Positions 36,701-48,721 of a stretch of DNA of 64,000 nt are shown here, in pieces (position 1 is the stretch's first letter; each line of letters opens with the position of its first letter). The position numbers and the translations under genes are program-made. The stretch comes from Hibiscus mutabilis (taxonomy: Eukaryota > Streptophyta > Magnoliopsida > Malvales > Malvaceae). The notes beneath the pieces were generated by a model that was not told the origin of the DNA, ran no database searches, and saw only the letters and a program-made list of their open reading frames with translations. The stretch is from assembly GCA_019671005.1 (NCBI GenBank), contig CM033738.1:17076202-17140201 (forward strand), read 5' to 3'.

Positions 36701-37059
36701 GATTCCTTGCCACAAACTCTTATAACGCATCTAAAGGCTCCAAAACTATTACACTATGCGATAAGAACACCATTTAGATAGCGGGAGGAGAACACATCCT
36801 CGACTCTGATATTATATAACTAACTCATATCTCAACAATCCGGGGAAACCTTGACCCTCGAAATCATTTTCATGAGCGGCTTAACGCTTATCTCGGCCCC
36901 CGTGGCTACAACATAACCATCTTAACGTCACAACATTGGTCACACCATCAGAATTCTAGTCTTAAGGAGTATGAACTTAATTTAAGGGCTTGTATTCACT
37001 AGACATCTTACTAAAACACATATACCACCATGGGGATTCCTAGAATCAGCTAAACCTAA
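33786..37059 (-). other. non-coding interior of the 9.6-kb element
   Basis: 3.3 kb with no recognisable retroelement domain on either strand. The longest open frames are short and unlike any family I know. It carries further palindromes GTATCGATAC (35079-35088) and GCATCGATGC (35101-35110). It may be a fully decayed gag-pol or captured sequence. Confidence 0.7.
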
Positions 37060-37071
37060 GCTCTGATACCA
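37060..37071 (-). other. primer-binding site, initiator-Met tRNA type
   Basis: Minus-strand TGGTATCAGAGC, a perfect match to the common plant iMet site, 5 bp from the 5' LTR. Confidence 0.9.
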
Positions 37072-37441
37072 CTATATGTAACACCCTCGACCCATATGTC
37101 AATTTGGGCCTAAAGCCCAAACCAAAATCATAAAATTTCTCAACTTGGTTTAGCCCAAATGAAATAATTACCAAAAAATTTAAAACCCACAAATCAAAAT
37201 AAATATATAAATTATGAAAACATTTACAAGGAGCTCTAATTAAATAAAACATTTAAATATTTGACTTGATTAATACAATTTTAAAATAAAGATTACATAC
37301 TCATACGTGTAAGGTTCTATGAATACATGGCCCACTAAATACAAGCATCATACTCTAACAATGTCGTTTGCTGGAATCCTATATAGACAGTGCTCCTTGA
37401 TCCCGCGATCAACCTACGCACGTAATCAATAATTTCGAGCG

Positions 37442-37460
37442 CTTAGCTTACAAAGCTCAG
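37442..37460. other. LTR hairpin, one mismatch
   Basis: CTTAGCTTACAAAGCTCAG, the counterpart of 31001-31019 with G to T in the left stem. Confidence 0.75.
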
Positions 37461-38413
37461 TGGTACACATCTACTCTACTATACATCATGCTGATCATAA
37501 ACATAAGCATGCAAGCTAGTACGAGCAATAAAAAGAGGTAAATAAACATGTGGCGCTACCGCTAGTCACCTAAACTTATGCTCCCTACCTAGCAAATAGC
37601 ACACATGGCCCACGAGGCCCAAACATACTCGGGATCCCACCAGATCATCCGAGCGAGACACACAAAGACATAACCATAAAATCTAGAGTGACGCCCGTGT
37701 CCACAAAGCATCAGGATCATACACTCTAAGTGAGGCTCGTATCCATAATGCATCGGGATCCTACACTACGAGGAAGGCTCGCGTCCATAAAGCATTGGGA
37801 TCCTATACTCAAGGGGATGAGGCCCGCGTCCACAAAGCATCGGGATCTTATATTCAAAAATATTTAAGGTGTTGCAACATACTTTAGGGTATAAAAATCC
37901 CAACAATAATGGATGACTCGACTATCTAGACGTCCCATCAGCACACAACAAGGACCCTAGTCACCACATAACACACAACCTCAACACAAGGATTATACCA
38001 CACACAGCTCTAACATACTTATCGTTACTTTATGGTTTCTATCATTTATTATGCTACCCCATTGAACTTATTTATTTTTTAGCATATTTATGAAGATATG
38101 CATTACTTGTTCTCATTAATTTATCTCATTATTCAATAAGACTTGACCTTATAGGCGCCCCTTCGGCACACAACAAGAGCCCAAATTACCACACAACATC
38201 AATTGATCCACCAAAGATCTCTATGAGTTACTACCTCACATAGCTGACCTAATATAATGAGTCATTAGCCATTTATTTCATACACGGGGTTTAAATCTCC
38301 ATTTTCTTAGTTTTAATATTCATTTTACTCCTTAACAGGCCCTTATGGCCCTTGCCTCAAATTATAGAACCCCCGAACGTAACCTTGAATTTCTTAGGCA
38401 AATTGCAGAGTGA

Positions 38414-38726
38414 GTATCGATACTCCTACATAGGTATCAGTACGCCCTTATAGGTATCGGTACTCATCCATGGGTACCGATACTCAATTTTGGTTCAAAA
38501 AAATTTAACCCTCAAGCCGTATCGGTACGCTCCACCCCGTATTGATACACACTATCAGTACTCAGATCACCTCGTACCGATTCCAACCCATACCAGTACT
38601 CCTACCTTCCCGTACCGGTACGCTAAAGCATCCCCAGGCAATGTAATAGTGGGTATCGATACGCCCCTTGCATACCTGTACAAAAAGCTTTACTGGAATC
38701 CTTAATATGCAAGGGGTACCGATACA
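38414..38726. repeat. GTAYCGRTAC palindrome cluster, 5' LTR copy
   Basis: Perfect decamers remain at 38414 (GTATCGATAC), 38612 (GTACCGGTAC) and 38653 (GTATCGATAC). Others read GTATCGGTAC (38455, 38519), GTATTGATAC and GTACCGATAC. Several differences from the 3' LTR are C/T or G/A changes at the central CpG. Confidence 0.85.
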
Positions 38727-40861
38727 CGGGGAGGCATACTGATACTCCCCTCACAACCCTTCTCCCTTTTATACTAAGGCGTAAATCAATTTATTAATAT
38801 ATCTTATTCACTTTTATCTTTATCTAGCATTTTTTATTATTCAAATCAGTGTAATGATACCCAAATACGCTTATTCAGTCCCTAAAGCTTATGAAAGTTA
38901 TTTAAATATGTTGTTAGCGTGCTTAATTAATTATTACCCCTTACCGACTTTTTATCCATTTAATCGAATATATTAATTTATTCTGCTAGCACACAAGGCA
39001 TCATCATATAATAATCAGTCATCCAATCATGCAATCAGATAATCATACCGATATTCAAACAATCATATGCGGTCTCTAAATCTCATAGCAGAATCGAACA
39101 TTCTCAAGCTCATCACGTATCCCAATAATTACCAAGCCTCAAACTATCAGTATCAACACATGCGTATTACTCATCTTCTTATTTGCAACCACCAACATGC
39201 AAGGCAATTACACTTATGATGTTCATGAAGTATTTTAGAGTTCAAGGTTTACTAACCTTAAGACGATATCGCTAAAAGTCTCTTTTGAGCTTCCTGAATA
39301 TTCCACTAGATTCGATAACCAAACCTAGATAACCATCGTATCAACAAATATGAAAATCTATTATTTACATGCATCTTCTATACTATTCACAGTGTCAAAT
39401 GCATAAAAGCAGCTTAATGGGTTCAAATTTGGAAAAATGGAATATGCCAATGGTTCTGGAATGTTGAGAAACCCCCGGGTAAAGTCCCCTGGAAAAAGCA
39501 TCGGTCGGTCAACATCCGGTCAACATTGGTCAAAGCCTGACGATCTGGTGCGATGCAGTGCATGATAAGCTGGGTGCACCCTAGGAACGGGATCCAGTGC
39601 GGGCGAGTGCACTACAGCCTTGGTGCACCTGTGGGCAAGAATCCAGTGCGGCATGAAGCATTGGAAAGCAGTGTGCACTCGCCCTGCCTACAAGCCCACG
39701 CCCATACGCAGGCGGCGGCGCGTGGGGTGGCCTCCGATGGTCGGCCCGCAACGGTGAACTCCATACCGACAATTTTTGGGCCGGTGGTTCCATCACTGGC
39801 CTCCGTTTGCGGTGTTGAGCACTGCATCATGCTATTCTAGCTTTCTGATGACTAATTTATCTCACCCCAGCGAGTGGTGACGGCGACAGGGAAACCACCG
39901 ACGTATGCGTCTCGGCGAGGCACTTCTGATAGTGCCGATACTGTCGTACACGATGGCTCTGATGGCCGTAGGTCGAGGTTCAAAACCTCATCCACCACTT
40001 TTTCTCTTTTTCCCTCATTTTTTTCTCTTTCTCACCAAAATATCTTATTTATTTTCTTCTTTTTCCCTCTTCTCTCTCCATTAAATCACCAGCCCCATTT
40101 TTTTATTTTAAAACCATTTTCCTTTTTAAATTATCCACACCCATCATCTCATTTAATTTACCACAAATCCCAAATCCAACTATCTTTGATTTGGGCTTCC
40201 CAATATAAGGCTCAAATAAATTGGGTCCAAGGCCCAATTTGCAAAGCCTAATTTCGGGTTATTACATAAAAGTACTGTAGTTTATCAGGAAAGGGATAGA
40301 AAAGAGCCAATCATCCTCGACAATCTTCCTCCGTGTTGTCCAATTGTAGCTGCAGGTCTCCAACTCCTTTGGCCTCTCTTGATTACATCAGTCTTGTGGA
40401 GATTCCTCGAATTTTGACTCTAGTGGTTCTCTGAAAGCTAGAAACTAGGACTATCGTCTCAAATCTTTTTATAATTATCGTCCAAGTCTCTCTTATATAG
40501 GCGAGGAAACTAGGGTTTTATAACCCTAAAGCGCGCGACCTTATTTAAGAGTGCCATTGATTTCTCTATATATTTTAATGTTTCGTATCTAGAAAAAAGT
40601 CCACGAGAGTCAAAGTAGATTAGTCTCCAACTCTTCTTTGCTCTTAGTCAGCTCCAACCACGAGATCTACCATCATTCTGCTCCAGCATTCCTCCAGCAT
40701 CCACTAGGTTCCTGCACATGCACCACAATGCAGTGTAACTCCCTATCTACATACAAACTACATGCAATCTATTCTTAAATGCCACTAAATGAGCTTGAAA
40801 ACTTGCAAAATGCAAGTAAAAAGGATATACAATATAGGACATTTACACATTCGCCAATGCT

Positions 40862-42711
40862 TATAGGTTTGAACATTGATTAAAATCCAGCCAAAGGGTG
40901 TTGAAAAAAAATTAAGATTGATTGATTTTGATTTAGCTAAAAATAGCTTAGAGTTTTTAAGAAATTGAAAAGGCTAAAAAAGCTTTTAGATGTTAAGTTA
41001 TTTTTAGCTTGGCTAAAATAAAAAAATTTACAATTATAAGCCATTTTATTTTCTTAGACTCTAAAACATTCAATCTTATTTTTAACTAAGGGTGTTTACC
41101 GAACGATAACTCGTTGCTCGTTAAGCTCGATAATTTTTTTTGAATCGTGCTCGTTAAAAACTCTTATTGCTCGACTCGACTCGTTGCTCGTTAAGCTCGC
41201 CAAAATATTTTTACCTTGTTTCTTTAAATTTAGGTAAAATCTAGTGATAGTATTAGAACTTAAATGAACACATAAATTCAGAAGAAAAAAACATGAGGAC
41301 CGAGGAGATAAATAAACGAACTTGTCATGACCGAGTTAATGATGAAGTCGACATTAGAGTGCGAAACTCCTTTTAGTTTCTCAAGATCTTCGATGAGCAA
41401 CAAATGATTGAAGACCTTAGGGATTTCAGGTTTTAACTTTCAATAGTATTTTTTTATATGAGAACTGAATGCTTTTTCCACTTCTTACTTTTATACATAA
41501 AGTAATAATAAAAAATAAAGAGCTTTAATAAGAAAAAAGGAAAATTAATTACTATAATTTAATTTATTATTGATACAAATTAAAATTTTGAATTCTCGGG
41601 AAAGTCAAAACGTTTTGGAAATTTGAAACTAAATATTTTATAGGTAAATTACTTAGCAAGTCACTGAAATTTTCTAGAGTTTTCAGCAAGCATTTAAATT
41701 TTTTGAAACATGTTTTTTTAAGGTAGCCACCAAAAATCATAAAAAACTTATAAAAGAATAACAAATTGCTCACGAATTTATCGAATCGAGTTGGGCCTTG
41801 CTCGACTCACTAAGATCTCCAATCGAGCTCGAATTCGAGTCGAATCAACTTAGTGACAGAATGTTAAGGATAAATGTGAAAAATGATTATTTAGTAAATT
41901 ACCAATTGAGTCAACTTAGTCAAATAATTTAATCAATTTCAAATACATCCAATGGTCAAACACATCGAACAATCGTCACTAAATCATTTTTGTGACACTG
42001 TGACACTGGAAACACATCGAACAATCGTCATTAAATCATTTTTCAAACGATTAACTTGGTTGAATCTTTTTTCAACTTATTAAATATTCAAAAAAAATAT
42101 TTTATAAATTTTATAAGTTTTTTAACATTGTAAGAACTTTTAAATAAAATAAAAAATCTAAAAATTTCAAGCGAAAATACTGTAACATGACGCACTGCAC
42201 CATATCAGATAAAAAAATGTCTATATTTAATGGTCAAAATTGGTCAAATGGATTAATTGATTCAATTTCTTGTTTCAAGGGCTTAATTGATTAAATTTAT
42301 TCGTTCAAGGGCATAATTAGGTACAAAAACGTTTAGGGACTATTTTTTTTCAAAATTTCAAGGGCTTCTTACACTCATAAGCCTTACTTTTAATGGCAGA
42401 GTGACATGTTTGTCACCAATTTTAATTGAGTGATCTCTTTGTCACAATTTTAATTGAATGACTAAAATTATTACTTTTAAAAAAACAATAACATGATTGC
42501 CTTTAAATTTTATTCAAGTGTCTAAATTATTACTTTAAAAAAATGTGATATATTTCTTGCTAAACTTATAATTAAGTTACATGTGGTGTAATTTATCTAT
42601 AAAATAATTAAAAGTTAAAATAATAAAATGGTATTTAATCCAATAGTTAGGCGCCGAACCTCTTGGCTCTTGGGTTCAATCCCTGATGGGAACACTAGTT
42701 TATTTTTCCAG
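40862..42711. other. spacer right of the solo LTR, copy 1
   Basis: AT-rich and non-coding. It holds an inverted pair, GATTTAGCTAAAAATAGCT and its near complement at about 41000-41025, which could be a small hairpin transposon. It also has CTCGACTCGTTGCTCGTTAA words at 41105-41200 with a related inverted cluster at 41775-41850, a 32-bp direct repeat 54 bp apart (41959 and 42013), and the tRNA-like sequence. Copy 2 is at 46360-48721. Confidence 0.6.
42630..42691 (+). ncRNA. tRNA-like Pol III promoter sequence, copy 1
   Basis: An A-box-like TTAATCCAATAGTTAGG and a B-box GGTTCAATCCC (42673-42683) lie about 30 bp apart. TTGGG/CCTGA can pair as a T-arm around TTCAATC. The acceptor arm and anticodon loop do not form a good tRNA. 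It could be the head of a SINE or a decayed tRNA; no SINE body or poly(A) is evident. Confidence 0.35.
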
Positions 42712-43757
42712 TGATGTAGGAGTGGTGAGCGAAACAAGCAATCTTGTAGGTTGATCCGCTACACAGTTCTGATTACATAGGCATACAATCACAAAAGAGA
42801 TCAAGCTATTCTTGACCAATGACAATCTCAAATCAAAAACTAGCATACCGATGATCTTTGTACGAGCACCAAACGATCACAAAAGTAGACATATAACGTG
42901 CAATAAGACAGAGAAAACATGCCACAAATGCGGGAAAAAAACACAAAAAGATGTGCAAAGAAATAAGAAAACAAAACAAAGAGATTTTTATTAAGAAAAA
43001 TAACAAAGAAAAAGAAAAAACAACAACAATGAAATAGAAAGAAAAAGAAATATGAGTTATCAATGATCAGCGATCAATACAAGGCTGATGTTGTCGTCAA
43101 CCAAACATAGTTTTTGTATTTAGATTAGCCATAGTTTTTGTATTTAGTTCTATTCTCTTTGATTGTATTTCCTTCTTTTGGCTAGGTTGCCATATATATA
43201 TATATATGTTACATTCTCTTGTACAAAACACACAATCTTAATATAATAGTAATTTCCTTTCATGGTATCAGAGCCTTGTTCTTAGAAAAATTTTCCCCGA
43301 TTATGTTATTTTCTCTATGTATGGTTCATGCTCTGGGCTCTTTGATATGGACAAATATGAATTTTTTTCTTCCTATCGGTACTATTTTGGATGACTCTAA
43401 TTACACTCTTTGGTCTCCACACATGAAAAGATTTTTGATTGAGCGCAAACTCTAGTGTATTATTACTGGTGATATAATCAAACCAGTATGCAATACTGAT
43501 GAAAATAATCCTGAATATGATGAACATCTTGATGACTGGGATAGAAAAAATCATCAGATAATTACTTGGTTTTGTAACACCTCTATTTAATCTATTCATA
43601 TTCAGTTTTCTCTATCAAAAGTTGCTATTGTCGTCACTAGACCATACTTTCCATCTGGCTTATCCTTCAGTAAGAACTATCGTAACACTAGCAAATTTTT
43701 GTTAATTGTCTTACTATTAAATGTAGATATTGTCATGGGCATGGTCATATTTTGAAA
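42712..43757 (+). mobile_element. Ty1/copia 5' fragment, copy 1 (LTR plus gag)
   Basis: LTR 42712-43262 (551 bp, TGATGTAGG..CTTTCA), primer-binding site TGGTATCAGAGCC at 43263-43275, then broken gag: LDDSNYTLWSPHMKRFLIE, TGDIIKPV, DRKNHQIITWFCNTSI, and the zinc-knuckle start at about 43728-43751. It ends where the duplication junction switches to LINE sequence. An (AT)9 run at 43191-43208 lies in the LTR. Confidence 0.85.
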
Positions 43758-44390
43758 CCTTATCAAACCATCTATCTATCACTCCACTATCTAGCATATG
43801 TTGGCGTAAGTCTAGATCTATAAACACCAGCAAAATCCTATTACCTGGAATGCACATCATTGAGAAGCTGTGGATTGCTTCTTTTTTCAAGCATTCTGCC
43901 AATTCACCCAGGGTTACCGTATCTCTAAGCCAGTCAATAGCGCATCGGCTCAGGACCCCCAGATTGGCTTTCTTGACTACAACCATCGTCTCCTTACACT
44001 CTACCTTTTGATCCTTATATCTCTCCCCATTTGTATTAATACGCACACTCTCAGAATTTCAACCCTTGGCTGTCTCTTGTGCTACCAATAACGATCTCTA
44101 GATTCATGCTTTGCCAACGAGATCCTTATTCGGGATCCATAAATCTGGAATCCATTCAATCTGTCACGCACACGAATCGCATCACTTTCTGATTCCATCC
44201 ACACAAAACCAAATCTTAAACCCTCCTTATTCTTTTTTTGTGGCACAAATACGTCCATCACCTTTCTGTGTCTGTCAAAAACTTGCCACACACCTTTCCA
44301 ATTGATGGTCTCCGATAAATTAGCTACATTTAACGCCCATACACGCCTACCTCTAGCCACCGTCCTTTGATCACTCACGATCGCCACCTA
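43752..44390 (-). pseudogene. LINE ORF1 N-terminal part, copy 2
   Basis: The open frame 44082-44387 starts MAIVSDQ. The ATG used in copy 1 is GTG here, so the upstream ATG only extends the frame. The RRM reads RVWALNVANLSETINW, then LRFGFVWM and NGFQIYGSRIRISLA. A frameshift near 44085 separates the DUF4283-like half (43717-44046) with WLRDTVTLGELAECL, GNRILLVF and LRQHMLDSGVIDRWF. It is cut at the duplication junction, so the C-terminal part is absent. It is truncated and cannot be functional. Confidence 0.85.
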
Positions 44391-45004
44391 ACTTAAAAGA
44401 AGTTACAAATAATAAAGAAGTTACAAAACATGTCTCGTGGTAAAATCATTGCCTTAGAAGTGATTTTGTCACGATTCATGCAATCTTTAGGGATGACAAA
44501 AAACTAAAAACTTGATCTGAATTGTAGTGATTGGACAATTTATGATTTACAAGTATAAGATCTATGGTTACCGAATTGAATCAAGCCGAATTTGAATTTT
44601 ATTTAATTTTAATTATTTTAAAATACAAAAATATGTATTTTATACTTAAAATATTATATATGAATTACTAATTATTTTTATTTGATTAAAAATTATTTCT
44701 AAGAACTTGAAACAACTCTATAACTTTACCAAATAATGTTTAAAAGTCACAGAATTAAACTATTTTGTCAAAATAAAATACAAAATCTAAAAATCTATAG
44801 TTAATATGAAAATACCGTAATCCAAATTAACTACACATAAAATCGATGCACTATTCAAAAAATTTACCAAACGGAACTATATATATCCCTAGTAATCTCA
44901 AAATGTACCTCACCCCAAGGTTAACACAAGACTCCCAAATTTGTACAACTAAACAATAGAGGTGAAACTCCCTTGTGTATAATGAAAATGAGGTTTCATG
45001 CTTG
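44391..45004. other. spacer between LINE ORF1 and solo LTR, copy 2
   Basis: Matches 29241-29867 with small differences. No coding potential. Confidence 0.6.
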
Positions 45005-45009
45005 ATGCT

Positions 45010-46354
45010 TGTCGAATAGTGATGCACTTTAGAGCAAGTATACTCGTCGAATCAAGTAAAGATTGATAAAGTAGAGTGTCAAACCCACGAGGATTGATTC
45101 AATAACTACGAAGTTATCGAACTTAAGAATAGTTGTGCAAGTAATGGTTGTTGTTGAATTATCAAGACTAAAATTAATTAAAATAACGGTAGCTATGATT
45201 AAGACAAACAGATACTGCAGAATATAACAGATAAGTATGGAAGCTGGGTTTAATGCTAAGGATATATGCTTGATGACTTATTTCAGTGCTATAGCGACTA
45301 GCAATACATGTCTATGTAAACCATTAAGATCTTTATCTACTCGTGAGGGTTTTCTAATAAAATTTTGACTCTCTCCATGGCTAAAAGTTAATAATATTGA
45401 AGTTAAGGTGATACATGTCTGCGTGAACCCTAACAACTCTATTATTTGTTTAAGAACTCATTTTTAGTCGTTGAAACCCTAAACTTGTGTCTAAGCCAGA
45501 TTAATACTAAGTTAACAGCTTAGCCCCACTGTTCCGATTTGTTTAACCTAACTCTCTCGATATTAAGCCACAAATAAATAGTTAAGAGGCCTCTCTCGAT
45601 AGCTCTTACAATAACTATGCATGAAGAACAATGAACAGAATAGATAAAGGGAAACATACTATAGCATTAAAATAAAGAAATCAAAACGTAAAATCCTCGG
45701 AAGCAATAAACCCAACTAAAGTATTTAGCTCATGTATGAGCCTAAAATATCCATAGTAAAAATATAAAAGTATTGCAGTTTATCAGACAATGGATAGAAA
45801 AGGGCCAAGCATCCTCAACAATCTTCCTCCGTGTTGTCCAACTTTTGCTGCAAGTCTCTAACTCCTTCGGCCTTTCTCGATCGCGTCAGTCGTGTGGAGA
45901 TTCCTCTAATTTTAACTCTAGTGGTTCTCCGAAAGTTAGAGACTCGGACTATCATCTCAAATCTTTTTTTAATTGTCGTCCAAGTCTCTCTTATGTAGGC
46001 GAAGAAACTAGGGTTTCATAGCCCTAAAGCGCACAACCTCATTTAAGAGGACCATTGATTTCTCTATATATTTTAATGTTTCGTATCTAGAAAAAAGTCC
46101 ACGTGCGTCAAAATAGATTAGTCTCCAACTCTTTCTTGCTCTTAGTCAGCTCTAGCCACGAGATCTACCATCATTCTGCTCCAGCATTCCTTCAGCATCC
46201 ACCAGGTTCCTGCACATGCACCACAATACAGTGTAACTCCCTATCTACATACAAACTATATGCAATCTATTCCTAAATGCAACTAAGTGAGATTGAAAAC
46301 ATGCAAAAGGCAAGTAAAAAGGGTATACAATATAGGTCATTTACACATTCGCCA
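45010..46354 (-). repeat. Athila/Tat-like solo LTR, copy 2, intact
   Basis: 1345 bp. TSD ATGCT at 45005-45009 and 46355-46359. Aligns with 29873-30633 plus 40272-40856. The junction AATATAAAAGTATTG near 45760 is the pre-insertion site of the 9.6-kb element. The TATA-box region reads CTTATGTAGG here, one base changed from copy 1. Confidence 0.9.
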
Positions 46355-46359
46355 ATGCT

Positions 46360-48721
46360 TATAGGTTTGAACATTGATTAAAATCCAGCCAAAGGGTTTT
46401 GAAAAAAATTAATATTGGTTGATTTTGATTTAGCTAAAAATAGCTGAGAGTTTTTAAGAAATTTAAAAGGCTAAAAATAGCTTTTAGATGTTAAGTTATT
46501 TTTAGCTTGGATAAAATTAAAAAGTTACAATTATAAGCCATTTTATTTTCTTAGACTCTAAAACATTCAACCTTTTTTATTTTTAACTAGGGGTGTTTAT
46601 CGAACGAATCGATCGTGAGCTAAGTAATGCTCGACTTAACTCGTTGCTTGTTAAGCTCAATAAATTTTTTTTGAATCGCGCTCATTAAAAAGTCTCATTG
46701 CTCGACTTGACTCGTTTCTCGTTAAGCTCGCCAATTTTTTTTTTACCTTGTTTCTTTAGATATAGGTAAAATCTAGTGATAGTATTAGAACTTAAATGAA
46801 CACATAAATTTAGGAAAAAAACATGAGGACCGAGGAGATAAATAAATGAACTTGTCATGACCGAGTTAATGATGAAGCCGATATTCGAGTGTGAAACTCT
46901 TTTTAGTTTCTCAAGATCTTTCGATGAGCAACAAATGATGGAAGACCTTAGGGATTTCGGGTTTTAACTTTCAATTGTATTTTTTTATATGAGAACTGAA
47001 GGCTTTTCCCTCTTCTTACTTTTATACATAAAGTAATAATAAAAAACAAACAGCTTTAATAAGAAAAAAGGAAAATTGATTATTATAATTTAATTTATTA
47101 TTAATACAAATTAAATTTTTGAATTCTGGGGAAATACAAAATGTTTTGGAAATTTGAAACCAAATATTTTATGGGTAAATTACTTAGCAAGTCACTGAAA
47201 TTTTCTAGAGTTTTCAACTAACATTTAAACTTTTTGGAATATATTTTTTTAAGGTAGCCACCAAAAATCATAAAAATTTATAAAAATATAACAAATTGCT
47301 CATGAATTTATTGAATCGAGTCGGGCCTTGCTCGACTCGACTCACTAAGATCTCCAATCGAGCTTGAATTCGAGTCGAATCAACATAGTGACAGAATGTT
47401 AAGGCTAAATGTGAAAATGATTATTTAGTAAATTACCAATTGAGTCAACTTAGTCAAATAATTTAATCGATTACAAATACATTTAATGGTCAAACATATC
47501 GAACGATCGTCACTAAATCATTTTTGTGACACGGTGACACTAGAAACACATCAAACAATCGTCATTAAATAATTTTTCAAATGATTAAATTGGTTGAATC
47601 ATTTTTCAACTTATTAAATATTCAAAAAAATATTTTTATAAATTTTATAAGTTTTTTTATAATTTTAAGATCTTTTAAATAAAATAAAAAATCTAAAAAT
47701 ATCAAGCGAAAACACTGTGACACGACGCACTGCCCCAATAGATAAAAAATTGTCTAGATTTAATGGTCAAAATTGGCCAAATGGCTTAATTGATTCAATT
47801 TCTTGTTTCAAGGGCTTAATTGATTAAATTTATTCGTTCAAGGGAATAATTAGGTACAAAAAAGTTTAGGGGCTATATTGTTTTTTTTTCAAAATTTCAA
47901 GGGCTTCTTACACCCTTAAGCCTAACTTTTAATGACGGAGTGTCATGTTTGTCAGAAATTTTAATTGAGTGATCTCTTTGTCACAGTTTTAATTGAGTGA
48001 CTAAAATTATTACTTTTAGAAAAATAGTGACATGATTGCCATTAAATTTTATTCAAGTGACTAAATTATTACTTTAAAAAATGTGATATATTTCTTGCTA
48101 AACTTATAATTAAGTTACATGTGGTGTAATTTATCTATAAAATAATTAAAAGTTAAAATAATAAAATGGTATCTAATCCAATGGTTAGGTGTCGAACCTC
48201 TTGGCTCTTCGGTTCAATCCCCGATGGGAACATTACTTTATTTCCTTTTTTCAGCCATATAAAATATAAAAAGAAAACGAAAAAAAGAGTAATGCATGCA
48301 GTAGGCGAACCTAACCAATTAGATCATTCGACCGAGTCAAGTCAAGTTAAAAGAATATTATATTGTTTGAGTTGATTCTTATTTTATAATTCAAATTTTA
48401 TTTAAAAAAATTTAAGTCAAATTGAGTTTATAAAATTATGGTGAAGTCAAATTGTTCGAGTTTATGTCCGGGTTTAATTTTTTTTAACATGAGTAATTGA
48501 GTTTTATTAGAAACAATGGTATTTTCGACAAAAAACACACCTAAATATGCAACGGGAGATGTGAGGATTATGTTCACCAAAAAACTCAAACAGATAAAAT
48601 AGAAGAAAAAAAACATGAAACCCAAAGGTGCAAAGAACATCGAGACCTTCCCTTAAGACCATAGAAACCCAACAACTATTATAAAATCTTCTTATCTCTA
48701 TCCAACGAGACGCATAAGTAG
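46360..48721. other. spacer right of the solo LTR, copy 2
   Basis: The first part matches 40862-42690. The extra 48230-48721 is unique to this copy. It is AT-rich with no recognised gene; the minus-strand open frame there has no family I know. In copy 1 it is replaced by a direct join between a T-rich run and the copia LTR. Confidence 0.55.
48168..48229 (+). ncRNA. tRNA-like Pol III promoter sequence, copy 2
   Basis: TAATCCAATGGTTAGG (A-box-like) and GGTTCAATCCC (48211-48221). Its A-box part, CCAATGGTTAGG, is closer to a tRNA D-arm than copy 1. Confidence 0.35.

Larger units (their letters stand above)
30634..40266 (-). mobile_element. 9.6-kb LTR retrotransposon with non-coding interior (LARD-like)
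   Basis: Two long LTRs (3' LTR 30634-33769, 5' LTR 37077-40266) flank 3.3 kb. Perfect TSD TAAAA at 30629-30633 and 40267-40271. The empty site, with a single TAAAA, survives in copy 2 of the duplication near 45763-45770. The iMet primer-binding site and polypurine tract are both minus strand. The interior has no gag, protease, RT, RNase H or integrase block that I can recognise in any frame. It is therefore a large retrotransposon derivative, presumably moved by a chromovirus with similar ends. LTRs differ by about 4% in the first 165 bp. Confidence 0.92.
37077..40266 (-). repeat. 5' LTR of the 9.6-kb element
   Basis: 3190 bp. It matches 30634-33769 throughout. The hairpin at 37442-37460 has one stem mismatch. 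Four units of the 50-bp repeat lie at 37688-37858. The palindrome cluster at 38414-38726 has fewer intact sites than its partner. Confidence 0.95.
29873..40856 (-). repeat. Athila/Tat-like solo LTR, copy 1, split by the 9.6-kb element
   Basis: Outer ends are TGTTGAATAGTG and ACATTCGCCA. Perfect TSD ATGCT at 29868-29872 and 40857-40861. Actual LTR sequence is 29873-30633 plus 40272-40856, about 1346 bp. GAGCAAGTATACTCGTCGAA near the left end resembles the U5 end of the Athila LTR at 782, so orientation is minus. TATA box CTATATAAGAG on the minus strand near 40492-40500. Copy 2 at 45010-46354 is uninterrupted. Confidence 0.85.
28613..43757. repeat. tandem duplication, copy 1
   Basis: Runs from within LINE ORF1 through spacer, solo LTR, second spacer and copia LTR plus gag. 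It matches 43752-49725 in the same orientation with about 5% substitutions in a 100-bp sample. It is longer only because of the 9.6-kb insertion at 30634-40266; without that it is about 5.5 kb. It ends at TTGAAA (43752-43757), where copia sequence switches to LINE sequence. Confidence 0.9.

Noticed and set aside
42833..43063. Minus-strand open frame of 76 codons, Phe-rich
   Set aside because: It is the complement of an A-rich stretch of the copia LTR.
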